From Candidatus Hadersleviella danica (GTDB taxonomy: Bacteria > Chloroflexota > Anaerolineae > Promineifilales > Promineifilaceae): a stretch of DNA of 64,000 bases. Numbering within the stretch: position 1 is the first letter of the stretch; each line of letters starts with the position of its first letter. Both the position numbers and the translations under genes were made by a program. The stretch spans positions 1 to 64,000 of the forward strand of contig JADJSZ010000001.1 in NCBI GenBank assembly GCA_016711405.1, in the 5' to 3' direction. Shown here piece after piece: positions 54,162 to 63,385 of this stretch. The notes under the pieces are model-generated. The model searched no databases, was not told the DNA's origin, and worked only from the letters and a program-made list of their open reading frames with translations.

Positions 54162-54525
54162 CTAATAGCTGTAGCGGTCGTCGTCTTCGTCGGCTTCTTC
54201 TTCCGCTTCGTATTGGCCAACGGCGGGTTGCCAAACCCATACTTGCAGGACGGCCTTCCTCTATTTCGGAAAGGCGCAGGGCGGCAATGTCGAGTTCTTG
54301 GCGCATCCGCATGTGGTCGGGGAAGTCGAGGCGCACAGGGCGGCCGTCTTTCCACGCTTTTTGGCAACGCGCCACAATGGCTTTCCCATTGAGGGTGCGT
54401 AGCTCACACATGGCGGTCACGGAATCGGTCGGCCCTTCTAAAATGGAATGGATGCCAAACTCGGCCGAGGGGCGGAATTCGGGGGTAGGCCCTTCTACAA
54501 TGGTGATAAACTCTGGCTCGGGCAT
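54162..54525 (-). CDS. Small conserved-looking protein of unknown function (frameshift)
   Basis: About 120 residues, not recognised. It starts MPEPEFITIVEGPTPEFRPS, then VTAMCELRTLNGKAIVARCQKAWKDGRPVRLDFPD, and ALRLSEIEEGRP. One base is changed near 54250; restored, it ends VLQVWVWQPAVGQYEAEE and an acidic DEDDDRYSY tail with stop at 54162. The unrestored frame gives an implausible Arg-rich tail. The strongly acidic end and W-rich strand are the only notable features. Confidence 0.55.
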
Positions 54526-54725
54526 GTGGTTTTTTGTCCTGTGGGTGAAATTTGGGCAAGTATAACGTGTTCGGGGAACTCTGTCAGTTTTTCACGGCCG
54601 TTTCTTACAGCTGTTAATCTCCCTCCTCTTCTTGTGCTCACTCTTGCAACCAATACCCAATCTTCAGGAATAGGCTAGAATTGCCACCATCGGTTATTTC
54701 GCATGTAGGAGCGTTTGAGAAACGA

Positions 54726-55242
54726 ATGAACACTATTCAAAAGAAAGTTTGTCTGCTCGGTGATTTTGCCGTAGGCAAAACCAGCTTAGTGCGTCGTTTT
54801 GTGGAAGGGCGGTTTGACGACCGCTACCTAAGCACCATTGGCGTGAAAATTTCCCGCAAAACCATCACTCGTGCCGAATATATTCTCAATTTGTTGGTCT
54901 GGGATTTAGGCAGGGGGGGATGAACACAGCGATAGTGGCACGGGTTATTTGCGCGGTGCGGCTGGGGCGCTCATTGTGTGCGATTTAACACGCCACGAAA
55001 CATTGGCAGGGTTGCACCACTATACGCGCCAATTGCGCCTCATCAATGCCCAAGCGCACATTGTTTTACTGGCCAATAAAGTAGATTTAACGGCCGAACG
55101 CCAAGTCAGCGAAGACGAACTGAGCCTTTTAGCCAACCAACTGGGTTGCCCCTATTTGTTAACAAGTGCCAAAACAGGCGAAGGGGTGCAAGAAGCTTTT
55201 GAGCAATTAGCCCATTTGGCCCTGAATGACCATATGAAATGA
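54726..55242 (+). CDS. Rab/Ras-like small GTPase (frameshift)
   Basis: About 172 residues. VCLLGDFAVGKTSLVRRFVEGRF is the P-loop (GDxxVGKTS) with switch I starting at DDRYLSTIGVKI (Thr for Mg). LLVWDLAGG (switch II DxxG) is broken by one extra base in the G-rich tract near 54910, then GTGYLRGAAGALIVCDLTRH, LLANKVDLTAERQVS (NKxD) and LLTSAKTGEG (SAK). All guanine-binding motifs are present, so it should be functional once the indel is corrected. Start at ATG 54726. A histidine kinase gene follows on the same strand, suggesting a joint signalling role. Confidence 0.88.
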
Positions 55243-55404
55243 GGATGCGGCAGGAGGACAACTGGCACAGTATGAAGTCCCAATTTCCCCTGAGAAGCCT
55301 CTGCGATTTCTGAAAACTTTCCTCTTTTCGCCCCACTTTCTCGCCATCAACCCCATAATTCCCCACAGCGAGTTTTCCCGTAACGAGCCACCCCCCTTTT
55401 TCCC

Positions 55405-56538
55405 ATGTCGCAACTTCCCCCGCATAAAACTTTGGCGCGGTTAGCTTCGGTGCTAAGCAAGCGGCTGGTCTTCGCCAAAATAAACGCAGATTTAACCACG
55501 GCCGAGATTTCCCACAACTGGGCACACCTGTTGCCCCGCGAACCGCTCGATGTGGGAATTCCCATCACCTTCCTAACCGTTTTTGCCGATGCCCAAGAAG
55601 CGTTGCAAGATGTGCTGGCGGGGCGGCTGGCCGAATTTGTTCTCGAGGATGTGAACGATGAAACGGCCGAGGGTGTGCGTTACCTCACCTACAGTGTCCA
55701 CCCCTTCGACCCCCACGAACCTGAACAGGGGCTTCTGCTCATGGTGGAGGAAGTGACCCCCGTGAGCCAGCTTAAGCAAAAAATTGTGCAGGAGCGCAAT
55801 GAGTTGCGGCTAGTTCGCATTGAATTGGATAGAAGCAATGAAAATTTGCGCCGCGTCAGCGAACTCAAATCCCTCTTTTTGGCCTTGGCCGCCCACGATT
55901 TGCGCACCCCTCTCACTGCCATTCGTGGCTATGCCGATTTGGTTTTGCGCCAGCAAACGGCCGATAATCGCACCAGCCAATACCTGCGCACAATTATCAA
56001 TCAAACCGATTTCCTCGATAAACTGGTGCAAGATGTGCTGGATTTAGAAGCGATTCGGCAAGGGCAATTGCGCGTGGAACTCTCGCGGCAAGATTTGGGA
56101 GCCATTTTGCACACGGCCGTCACGGCCGCCCTCCCTGTGGCCGAATCCCAGCAAGTTAATCTATACCTCAGCTTGCCCGTTCAACCGATTTGGGCCAAGG
56201 TGGATGGCAAGCGCATCCAACAAATTGTCCACAATCTCATCAGCAACAGTGTGCGCTATACCGACCGCGCCGGCGAGATAGAGGTGGCCTTGCATTTGGA
56301 CACGGCCGCAACCTGCCTCATCACTGTGCGCGATACAGGCGATGGCATTACCCCCGAACGCTTGCCCTACCTCTTTAAGCTTTCCTACGAGCTACCCGAA
56401 AGCGAAAAACAACAGCGCGGCACAGGGATTGGCCTCTACTTGGTGCAAATGCTCACCCAGCTCCACGGCGGCACAGTTTCGGTCAACAGCATCGTCGGCG
56501 AAGGTACAACTTTTGCTGTGCAATTGCCCATTTGTTAG
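55405..56538 (+). CDS. Soluble histidine kinase following the GTPase
   Basis: 377 residues with no membrane segment. The N-terminal domain (about 1-125) is PAS-like: AEISHNWAHLLPREPLDVGIP and YSVHPFDPHEPEQGLLLMVEEVT. A coiled coil follows, then HisKA with LALAAHDLRTPLTAIRGYADL (phospho-His in AHDLRTP). The HATPase domain has IQQIVHNLISNSVRYTD (N box), VRDTGDGITPERLPYLF and QRGTGIGLYLVQMLTQLHGG, all intact. It lies about 160 bases after the small GTPase gene. The GTPase may feed it or be controlled by it. No response regulator is linked. Confidence 0.88.
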   Translation: MSQLPPHKTLARLASVLSKRLVFAKINADLTTAEISHNWAHLLPREPLDVGIPITFLTVFADAQEALQDVLAGRLAEFVLEDVNDETAEGVRYLTYSVHPFDPHEPEQGLLLMVEEVTPVSQLKQKIVQERNELRLVRIELDRSNENLRRVSELKSLFLALAAHDLRTPLTAIRGYADLVLRQQTADNRTSQYLRTIINQTDFLDKLVQDVLDLEAIRQGQLRVELSRQDLGAILHTAVTAALPVAESQQVNLYLSLPVQPIWAKVDGKRIQQIVHNLISNSVRYTDRAGEIEVALHLDTAATCLITVRDTGDGITPERLPYLFKLSYELPESEKQQRGTGIGLYLVQMLTQLHGGTVSVNSIVGEGTTFAVQLPIC

Positions 56539-56539
56539 G

Positions 56540-56628
56540 AAAACCAACTGGGGGCAACGCCCCCGGCTATACACGAGTGGGCTTTCAGCCCACACTAACC
56601 ACTAGTCACTAACCACTCTTCACAGGAT
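56540..56628. repeat. Composite repeat spacer with two small hairpins
   Basis: GGGGGCAACGCCCCC and GTGGGCTTTCAGCCCAC hairpins followed by ACTAACCACTAGTCACTAAC heptamers up to just before the next gene. The first hairpins may act as a terminator. Confidence 0.7.
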
Positions 56629-56634
56629 TGCCCC

Positions 56635-57513
56635 ATGACAACAGAAACAATCGGCTTTATTGGACTTGGTATTATGGGGCGGGGCATGGTAGCCAACTTG
56701 CAAAAGGCGGGCTTTGCGGTGCGGTTGTGGAACCGCACGGCCGAACGCACTACCCCCTTTGTGGCTCAGGGAGCCACCACGGCCGCCTCCCCCGCCGATT
56801 TGGCCACCCAATGCGACATCATCTTCATTTGTGTCAGCGATACCCCCGACGTGCAAGCTGTCATTTTGGGCGAAAACGGGGTGCTAGAGGGCATTCGCCC
56901 CGGCGCATTGGTGGTAGACCACAGCACCATCAGCCCCCAAGCGACCAAAGAAATGGCGGCCGAACTCGCCGCCAAAGGGGCACACATGCTCGATGCGCCC
57001 ATTAGCGGGGGGAGCGAGGGCGCGGCCAAGGGCACGTTGAGCATTATGATTGGTGGTGCGGCTGAGCAAGTGGAACGGGCACGGCCGTATCTCGAGGCGA
57101 TGGGCAAAACCATCACCCATGTCGGGGAGCAGGGGGCGGGGCAAGCGGCCAAACTTGTCAACCAAATTTTGGTGGTGGGCACCATGCTTTCTATGAGCGA
57201 AGCGTTGCTTTTTGCCCGTGCGGCGGGGCTGGATTTAGAGAAAACGTTGGCGGCCGTTTCCAGTGGCGCGGCGGGTAGTTGGACACTCAGCAACCGTGGC
57301 CCGCAAGTGGCCCAGCGGGATTGGCGGCCGGGCTTTACCATTGATTTGCAACAAAAAGATTTGCGCCTCGTGTTGCAAGCGGCCGACCAAATGGGCGTGC
57401 CCGCTTTGGGAACCAGCCTCGTTTTTCAACTCTATCGCACCCTCCAAGCCCAAGGTCTGGGCGGCGAAGGCAACCATGCGCTGATTAAGGCATTGGAAAA
57501 ATTGGCTGGGTGA
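56635..57513 (+). CDS. 3-hydroxyisobutyrate dehydrogenase-family oxidoreductase
   Basis: 292 residues of the beta-hydroxyacid dehydrogenase family (MmsB/GarR). GFIGLGIMGRGMVANLQKAGF is the NAD(P) loop, VVDHSTISPQATKEMA and MLDAPISGGSEGAAKGTLSIMIGG form the substrate site, and GAGQAAKLVNQILVV carries the catalytic Lys. The cofactor specificity residue after the second strand (NRTAER) suggests NADP. Substrate could be 3-hydroxyisobutyrate, tartronate semialdehyde or a glyoxylate-type aldehyde; the context does not decide. Confidence 0.9.
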   Translation: MTTETIGFIGLGIMGRGMVANLQKAGFAVRLWNRTAERTTPFVAQGATTAASPADLATQCDIIFICVSDTPDVQAVILGENGVLEGIRPGALVVDHSTISPQATKEMAAELAAKGAHMLDAPISGGSEGAAKGTLSIMIGGAAEQVERARPYLEAMGKTITHVGEQGAGQAAKLVNQILVVGTMLSMSEALLFARAAGLDLEKTLAAVSSGAAGSWTLSNRGPQVAQRDWRPGFTIDLQQKDLRLVLQAADQMGVPALGTSLVFQLYRTLQAQGLGGEGNHALIKALEKLAG

Positions 57514-57517
57514 AAAT

Positions 57518-57565
57518 GGACGGGGGACTGGGGACTAGGGACGCTTGTGAACCCCCAGTCCCCAG
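57518..57565. repeat. GGGACT-type hairpin element
   Basis: GACGGGGGACTGGGGACTAG, GGACGCTTGTGAACC, then CCCAGTCCCCAGTCC. The GCTTGTGA core is the reverse of the core at 10380-10509 and 19725-19797. Confidence 0.85.
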
Positions 57566-57628
57566 TCCAAATAGCCGATTCCCCCCTGCATCTCCCCCAG
57601 TTGCTTTTCCCCTCCAATTTAGCTACTA

Positions 57629-57652
57629 TACGTTCAAAATAAATTGAACGTA
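57629..57652 (+). promoter_or_regulatory. Palindromic operator upstream of the GbsR-type gene
   Basis: Perfect 9-6-9 inverted repeat TACGTTCAA-AATAAA-TTGAACGTA, 56 bases before the gene. Probably the binding site of the encoded regulator. Confidence 0.7.
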
Positions 57653-57708
57653 CAATAAGCACGTCGGCCAATAAATGCTGGCTAACGGGTAGCTAAAAAG
57701 GATACATC

Positions 57709-58245
57709 ATGCACAAAAACCTGACGGCGGTGAACGATAGCACGGTGGCAGGTCTCGGCCGATTGGCTCGTTTTTTTGGGTTTAGCGAAGTGATGGGGCG
57801 ACTCTACGGGGCACTCCTCCTCAGCCCCGAACACCTTTCGCTAGACGATTTGACCGAAGGCTTGCAAATTAGCAAAGGGTCGGTGAGCATGAACATGCGC
57901 TCGCTGGAGCGGTGGGGGATGGCCAAAGAGATTTGGGTGCGCGGGGAGCGCAAAAAGTATTACATGGCCGAATCAGATATGTGGACGGTCATTCGCAATG
58001 TGTTGAGCGGCCGTGAGATGCGCGAAGTACAACTCGCCCTGCAAGTCTTGGGCGATAGTGTGGAAAAACTGCGTGTAGCTGAAGGGGATTTATCGGCCGA
58101 GGAGCGCGAAACGGCCGCCTATTACCTCGAGCGCATCGGCGAACTGCAAGCCTTCTTCCAGATGGCCCACATGGCCCTCCAAACCGTCGTCGAATCCCGC
58201 GAAGAGCTAGATTTTGAAGCACTGGGGCGGATTGAATTGGGGTGA
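57709..58245 (+). CDS. GbsR/MarR-type winged-helix regulator
   Basis: 178 residues. The N-terminal winged helix shows FFGFSEVMGRLYGALLLSPE, LSLDDLTEGLQISKGSVSMNMRSLERWGM and VWVRGERKKYYMAE-like wing residues, the layout of GbsR (choline/betaine) and related repressors. The C-terminal part (ETAAYYLERIGELQAFFQM) is a dimerisation helix. The gene has an upstream palindrome for autoregulation and no adjacent osmolyte genes, so the regulon is unknown. Confidence 0.85.
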   Translation: MHKNLTAVNDSTVAGLGRLARFFGFSEVMGRLYGALLLSPEHLSLDDLTEGLQISKGSVSMNMRSLERWGMAKEIWVRGERKKYYMAESDMWTVIRNVLSGREMREVQLALQVLGDSVEKLRVAEGDLSAEERETAAYYLERIGELQAFFQMAHMALQTVVESREELDFEALGRIELG

Positions 58246-58320
58246 GGAGTGGTTAGTGGCTAGTGGCTAGTGAGTGGTGCTTACTCCCTTACTCTTTTTC
58301 TCCCTTGCTCCCCTGCTCCC
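58246..58320. repeat. Repeat spacer
   Basis: GTGGTTAGTGGCTAGTGGCTAGTG heptamers, then TCCCTTGCTCCCCTGCTCCC octamers, complementary in type to the GCAGGGGA class. Confidence 0.75.
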
Positions 58321-58827
58321 ATGCTCCTCGCCATCGGCTCCCCCAACCCTGTCAAATTGGCGGCCGTGCGCCAAGTGGTGGCGCAGGTGTGGCCCACGGC
58401 CGAACTCGTTGGTCTCGATGTGCCCAGCGGTGTATCAGCCATGCCCTTTGGCGCGGATGAGTGTTTGGCTGGCGCACGGAACCGCGCCCGTGCCGCCCGC
58501 GAAGTGTTGGATGGGGATATGGGGCTGGGCTTAGAGGGTGGGGTAGAGGAATCGGCCGTGGGTTTGCTTCTGGGCGGTTGGGTGGTGGTCGTGCATCGGG
58601 ATGGGCGCGAATCGGCCGCCAACACCGCCCGCATCCCCCTCCCCCCCGCCATTGCCGAACGGGTGCGGGCTGGCGCAGAATTGGGGCCGCTGATGGATGA
58701 GTTGGTGGGGGAGCAAAACACCAAGCAAAAGGGGGGAGCCGTCGAAATTTTGACGCACGGCTTGGTCAATCGGCGCGATGTATTTGCCACGGCCGTGGCC
58801 TTTGCCCTCGCCCCCTTCCTCGAATAA
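58321..58827 (+). CDS. Inosine/xanthosine triphosphatase-like protein (YjjX/DUF84 family)
   Basis: 168 residues. House-cleaning NTPase fold related to Maf/ITPase: LLAIGSPNPVKLAAVRQVV (substrate loop), GADECLAGARNRARAA (conserved E-x4-A-x-N-R), LGLEGGVEESA (metal-binding acidic cluster) and the C-terminal MDELVGEQNTKQKGGAVEILT, which is highly diagnostic. Removes non-canonical purine triphosphates. Start at 58321; a longer frame from 58270 codes only the repeat spacer. Confidence 0.88.
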   Translation: MLLAIGSPNPVKLAAVRQVVAQVWPTAELVGLDVPSGVSAMPFGADECLAGARNRARAAREVLDGDMGLGLEGGVEESAVGLLLGGWVVVVHRDGRESAANTARIPLPPAIAERVRAGAELGPLMDELVGEQNTKQKGGAVEILTHGLVNRRDVFATAVAFALAPFLE

Positions 58828-58844
58828 CTCCCCCCAAAGCTGGT

Positions 58845-58916
58845 CATTTGTCTATTGGTGTCGTGGTGTCGTGGTGTATTTCAATAAACCACTACACCCA
58901 TAAACGACGACACCCA
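58845..58916. repeat. Inverted repeat (GTCGTGGT class)
   Basis: GGTGTCGTGGTGTCGTGGTG, centre TATTTCAATAAA, then CCACTACACCCATAAACGAC and GACACCC. An 8-bp-period hairpin just upstream of the recA promoter. Confidence 0.75.
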
Positions 58917-58918
58917 TA

Positions 58919-58980
58919 TTGACATAGGCGAACAAAAGTGCTATTCTTTAGGTCAGAACAAAAGTTCTGAACACTTGTTC
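58919..58980 (+). promoter_or_regulatory. recA promoter with LexA (Gram-positive-type) boxes
   Basis: TTGACA (58919-58924), spacer of 17, TATTCT (58942-58947). Two boxes of the form GAAC-N4-GTTC follow: GAACAAAAGTTC (58956-58967) and GAACACTTGTTC (58969-58980). A half-matching GAACAAAAGTGC (58930-58941) lies in the spacer. This is the consensus bound by Bacillus-type LexA, so recA should be SOS-controlled. Confidence 0.85.
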
Positions 58981-59010
58981 ACAAAAAATTAGCGCACGAG
59001 GATTAAGCAC

Positions 59011-60060
<1,050 letters not shown>

Positions 60061-60080
60061 AACTTACCCCTCTCTTTGCA

Positions 60081-60122
60081 AGGCGATGGTTTAGCCACCT
60101 ATGGCTAAACCATCGCCTTTTT
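60081..60122 (+). terminator. recA terminator
   Basis: A 16-bp perfect stem (60081-60096 with 60103-60118, loop ACCTAT) followed by TTTTT. Confidence 0.95.
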
Positions 60123-60338
60123 GGTTTAACACCCCCCCTTTGCCCTCAATGGGCGAATAATCCCCTGTCGGGAACTGTTCAGATTTAGTTTGTAGTGGCG
60201 ACTTTAGCTGGTTTTTACAACCCCAGAGCGTACGTTTTTCTCGAGACCCTTTGCGTCTTTGCGCCTTGGCGCCTTGGCGTTAAATTATTTTTTACCATTT
60301 TGATAAACAAGTCTGAACAATTACTCCTGTAATCTGTT
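60123..60338. other. Non-coding stretch between recA and the S1-domain gene
   Basis: About 210 bases without a gene. It contains an 8-bp-period array near 60244-60282 (TTTGCGTC, TTTGCGCC, TTGGCGCC), also seen near 4390. The rest shows no recognisable signal. Confidence 0.55.
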
Positions 60339-60366
60339 TTGACACTACCCATTGCGCTGTTATAAT
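60339..60366 (+). promoter_or_regulatory. Strong sigma-70-type promoter for the S1-domain gene
   Basis: TTGACA (60339-60344), spacer of 16, TATAAT (60361-60366): both hexamers match the consensus. It leaves a leader of about 100 bases before the gene. Confidence 0.88.
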
Positions 60367-60424
60367 TACCCATTGGTGTTTTTACCCCCGCTTTTGTACA
60401 AAAAAGAGCGACTATTGTCCCGCG

Positions 60425-60441
60425 ATGTGTGGTACACACAT
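60425..60441 (+). promoter_or_regulatory. Palindrome in the leader of the S1-domain gene
   Basis: ATGTGTG-GTA-CACACAT, a perfect 7-3-7 inverted repeat in the transcribed leader, 33 bases before the ATG. It could be an operator or an RNA hairpin bound by the S1 protein itself. Confidence 0.5.
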
Positions 60442-60474
60442 TGCTTAATCTCTGTTTTCAGGAAAAGGTGAACC

Positions 60475-61320
60475 ATGAGTGATGAAATAGAAATCGTTGA
60501 AGAGGCCAGTGCGCCATCCGGCTCGGCCGAACTCAAGAAAAAAACCAAACTCAAAGGCACCGTGAACCGCCTCGAACTGTACGGCGCATTTATAGATGTT
60601 GGCTTGGCCTCCCCCGCCATTTTGCACATCTCCCAACTCCCCGAGCGAGTAAACCGCGTTAGCGATTTTCTCAGCATGGGTCAAGAAGTGGAAGTTTGGG
60701 TGGAGAAATTCGACCAAGCGCGTAATCAGGTGACGGTAACGATGCAAAAGCCACTGGCTGTCGAGTGGGGTGATTTGGCTGAAGGCCAAACCTACACTGG
60801 CAAAGTCGTGCGGCTGGAGAACTTTGGTGCGTTTGTAGATATTGGCGCCGAAAAAGAAGGCCTTATTCACGTCAGTGAATTGAGCCACGGCTACGTCAAA
60901 CACCCCACCGAAGTGGTTAAAGTAGATGATGAAGTCGAAGTGCAAGTGCTCGGTTTTAGCCGCAAAAAGCGTCGTATTAACCTGAGCATGAAGAGCTTGC
61001 AAGAAAAACCAGAGCCAGAACCCTCTTCTTACAACAACAACAATAATAGCAACAACAGCGGTAATAATAACAACAACAAACGGGATAATTACCGCTCCGC
61101 GCCTCAACCCCAATTCGAGGAAGAGGAAGAAATGGAAGAGGAAATCCCCACCGCTATGGAAATGGCGTTGCGGGCGGCGATGGGCGATTCGCCCTTCAAG
61201 ATTAGCCACCAAGGCGGCCGCAAAAATAGCAAACAAAAGAAAGAGCGAAAAGCGGCTCGCCGTGCTCAACAAGAAGACATTATTATGCGGACGCTCGAAA
61301 TGGCGGCTCAAGCAGAATAA
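60475..61320 (+). CDS. RNA-binding protein with two S1 domains and an Asn-rich linker
   Basis: 281 residues. Two S1 (OB-fold) domains: KGTVNRLELYGAFIDVGLASPAILHISQL (about 25-95) and YTGKVVRLENFGAFVDIGAEKEGLIHVSEL (about 105-175). Then a flexible segment of about 25 residues consisting mostly of Asn (trinucleotide AAC/AAT runs at about 61030-61080), an acidic patch EEEEEMEEEIPTAMEMALRAAMGD and a basic C-terminus KNSKQKKERKAARRAQ. Probably a ribosome- or mRNA-associated translation factor like the short S1 proteins of Chloroflexota. AGGAAAAGGTG lies upstream of the ATG, and the strong promoter implies high expression. Confidence 0.85.
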   Translation: MSDEIEIVEEASAPSGSAELKKKTKLKGTVNRLELYGAFIDVGLASPAILHISQLPERVNRVSDFLSMGQEVEVWVEKFDQARNQVTVTMQKPLAVEWGDLAEGQTYTGKVVRLENFGAFVDIGAEKEGLIHVSELSHGYVKHPTEVVKVDDEVEVQVLGFSRKKRRINLSMKSLQEKPEPEPSSYNNNNNSNNSGNNNNNKRDNYRSAPQPQFEEEEEMEEEIPTAMEMALRAAMGDSPFKISHQGGRKNSKQKKERKAARRAQQEDIIMRTLEMAAQAE

Positions 61321-61339
61321 TTGCTCCCTAACTTTTCTA

Positions 61340-61367
61340 AAAAGCCCTGCACGCGCAGGGCTTTTTT
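61340..61367 (+). terminator. Terminator after the S1-domain gene
   Basis: AGCCCTGC pairs with GCAGGGCT (loop ACGC) followed by TTTTTT. Confidence 0.9.
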
Positions 61368-61417
61368 GTTACTCATTACTCAATAACGAGTAACGAATAA
61401 CCAATAACGAGTAACCA
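61367..61417. repeat. Inverted heptamer repeat (GTTACTC class)
   Basis: GTTACTCATTACTCAATAAC, then GAGTAACGAATAACC units. The same class as at 48361. It abuts the start of the next gene. Confidence 0.8.
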
Positions 61418-62592
61418 GTGTCCATCGGCCGAAACACAAGTTGGCTCTTCTTCGGCCGATTAATTGCCCAACTGGTGCAATTTGCCCTCACCCTAATCGT
61501 GGCGCGGGGGTTGGGCGAGGCGGGGCTGGGGCAATACAGCCTCATCACGGCCGCGTTGGCACTGGCCAACACCCTTGCCACATGGGGAACCGATACCTTG
61601 CTCATTCGCGCTGTGGCGCGGCGGCAAGCAGTGGATGCGCCTTTGGCCACGGCCGCATTGTTCGTGCAAACAGGCTGGAGCATCGTCATTCTGGCGGCCG
61701 TGGGGCTGGCTCAACACTGGTGGCCCTGCCTGCGGGAACCATCCCCTACCTATTCCTGCTCTTCCCCCTTGCCCTTACCAGCATCAGCACCGCCCAGTGG
61801 CGCGGCATGGAGCAGATGAGCCGTTGGGTAGGCTGGCAGTTGGGCACGGCCGTTGCCCAACTGCTCCTCGGCGCGGCCGTGTTAGGGGCGGGCGGGGGAT
61901 TGCCCCATTTGCTCCTCGCCCTTGGCCTTGTCCAGAGTGGTGCGGCCATTATCGCTTATGGCTGGCCACCCCGCTGGCCACTGGTGCGGGTAGAACGTGC
62001 CCAACTGGCGGCCGTGTGGCGGGCGGGCTGGGTGCTGGCTCTGCTGATGGCCACGGCCGTGGCCCAGCAACGCCTGCCCCTCTTCGCCCTTGCAGGGTGG
62101 GGAACCGAAGCAGATGTCGGACAGTTCAGCGCGGCGGCGCGGCTGGTGGAAGGTATCAAACTGCTCCCCTACGCCTTGTTTGGGGCGCTATTTCCTGCCG
62201 TGGTGCGCTCGGGGCGGTTGGATACGGGGCGGGCGTGGCTGTTGGCCTTGTTGGGGGGCATGGCACTCATCGCCGTGGGCGGGGGATGGCTCGGCCGTTG
62301 GCTGTTGCCGTGGCTCTATGGCGCGGCTTACCAGCCTAGCGCGGCCGTGTGGGGGCGCCTGCTGTGGGGGCTGTTGCCATTTGTGTTGCACCAGCACCTT
62401 GCTCTAAGATTGGTGGCGGCGGGGCACGAAAAACGCGCCCTTGTGGCCACGGCCGCATCCCTCCTCGCCGGCCTCCTCCTCTACGCCACATGGCTCCCCA
62501 CCCATCCTACCCCGCCAACGGCCGCCACCCTTGCTGTCGCCAGCGACGTGCTCTTAGCATGGGGGTTGTTAGCCGTAAGCCGTAAGTTATAA
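61418..62592 (+). CDS. Polysaccharide flippase-like membrane protein (frameshift)
   Basis: About 390 residues, MOP superfamily. It opens at a GTG (61418) with SIGRNTSWLFFGRLIAQLVQFALTLIVARGLG and GLGQYSLITAALALANTLAT, the typical first helices of Wzx-like proteins. The frame changes near 61725 (ALVALPAGT follows), and the rest continues as PYLFLLFPLALTSISTAQWRGMEQMSRW and QQRLPLFALAGWGTEADVGQFSAAARLVEG, ending AVSRKL in repeat sequence at 62592. Only about 10-11 helices are visible. It is not linked to glycosyltransferases here and is unlike the flippase at 28919-30401. Confidence 0.78.
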
Positions 62593-62635
62593 GCCGTCAA
62601 AATCCAAAATCCAAAATCCGCAATCCAAAATCCCG
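62576..62635. repeat. Repeat spacer (GTAAGCC and AATCCGC/AATCCAA classes)
   Basis: AGCCGTAAGCCGTAAG, then AATCCAAAATCCAAAATCCG units with a 7-bp period. The first part codes for the last residues of the flippase. Confidence 0.75.
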
Positions 62636-63385
62636 ATGTTTCCTCTTTTTCCCAACAAACACACAGGACGGCCGTTGTTGACGGCCGAGGCACTTGGCCC
62701 CACCGTGCCCGCGTTGCCACCGACGGCGATGCTTTGTTACCAAAGCAGTTTGTGGCGCAAAGTCAGCCGTTGGCCCTACAGCCGGGCGGGGCGGGTGCAG
62801 GGGCTGATGGGTGAATTGCGCCAGCCGTATGGGCAAGGGCTGTGTTGGCTAGGCGCATTTGGCGTGGGCGCACCCGCCACGGCCGTGGCGGTGGAGCAAT
62901 TGGCGGCGCGGGGCGTGCAACGCATCGTGGCGGTGGGGCTGGCGGGGGGGCTGACAGCCGACTTGCCCGCTGGGTCGGTGGTTTTGGCCAGCCGCGCCTT
63001 GCGCGATGAGGGCACTTCTTACCATTATCTACCTGCGGAGCGCTATGCCCTTGCTGATGCTCATTTAACGGGCACTCTGGGTGCCGCTTTGGCCGATTTT
63101 GCCATCCACACTCGCGTGGGGGCGACATGGACGACGGATGCGCCATTGCGCGAAACGGCCGAGGAGGTGGCCGCTTACACGGCCGAGGGGGTGCTGACGG
63201 TGGAGATGGAAGCGGCGGCCTTATTTGCCGTGGGGCAGGCGTTGGGGGTGCAAACAGCGGCCGTGCTCATCGTCAGCGATACGCTCCACAGCGGCCGTTG
63301 GCAAGCCAGCCCACCCATGCTCCCTCACCTTAAGCGCGTTTGGGCGGCCGTTACTTCTTGCTTTACCCCTAGAGCATCCCACTGA
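62636..63385 (+). CDS. Nucleoside phosphorylase-family protein
   Basis: 249 residues of the PNP/UDP family. Characteristic are GAPATAVAVEQLAARGVQRIVAVGLAGGL (phosphate- and base-binding strand-loop), DEGTSYHYLP and VEMEAAALFAVGQALGVQTAAVLIVSDTL with the ribose-binding E-M-E motif. Probably acts on uridine or a purine nucleoside; the substrate is not clear. It converges on the amylase-like gene, whose corrected stop lies inside the last 17 bases of this gene. Confidence 0.85.
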   Translation: MFPLFPNKHTGRPLLTAEALGPTVPALPPTAMLCYQSSLWRKVSRWPYSRAGRVQGLMGELRQPYGQGLCWLGAFGVGAPATAVAVEQLAARGVQRIVAVGLAGGLTADLPAGSVVLASRALRDEGTSYHYLPAERYALADAHLTGTLGAALADFAIHTRVGATWTTDAPLRETAEEVAAYTAEGVLTVEMEAAALFAVGQALGVQTAAVLIVSDTLHSGRWQASPPMLPHLKRVWAAVTSCFTPRASH

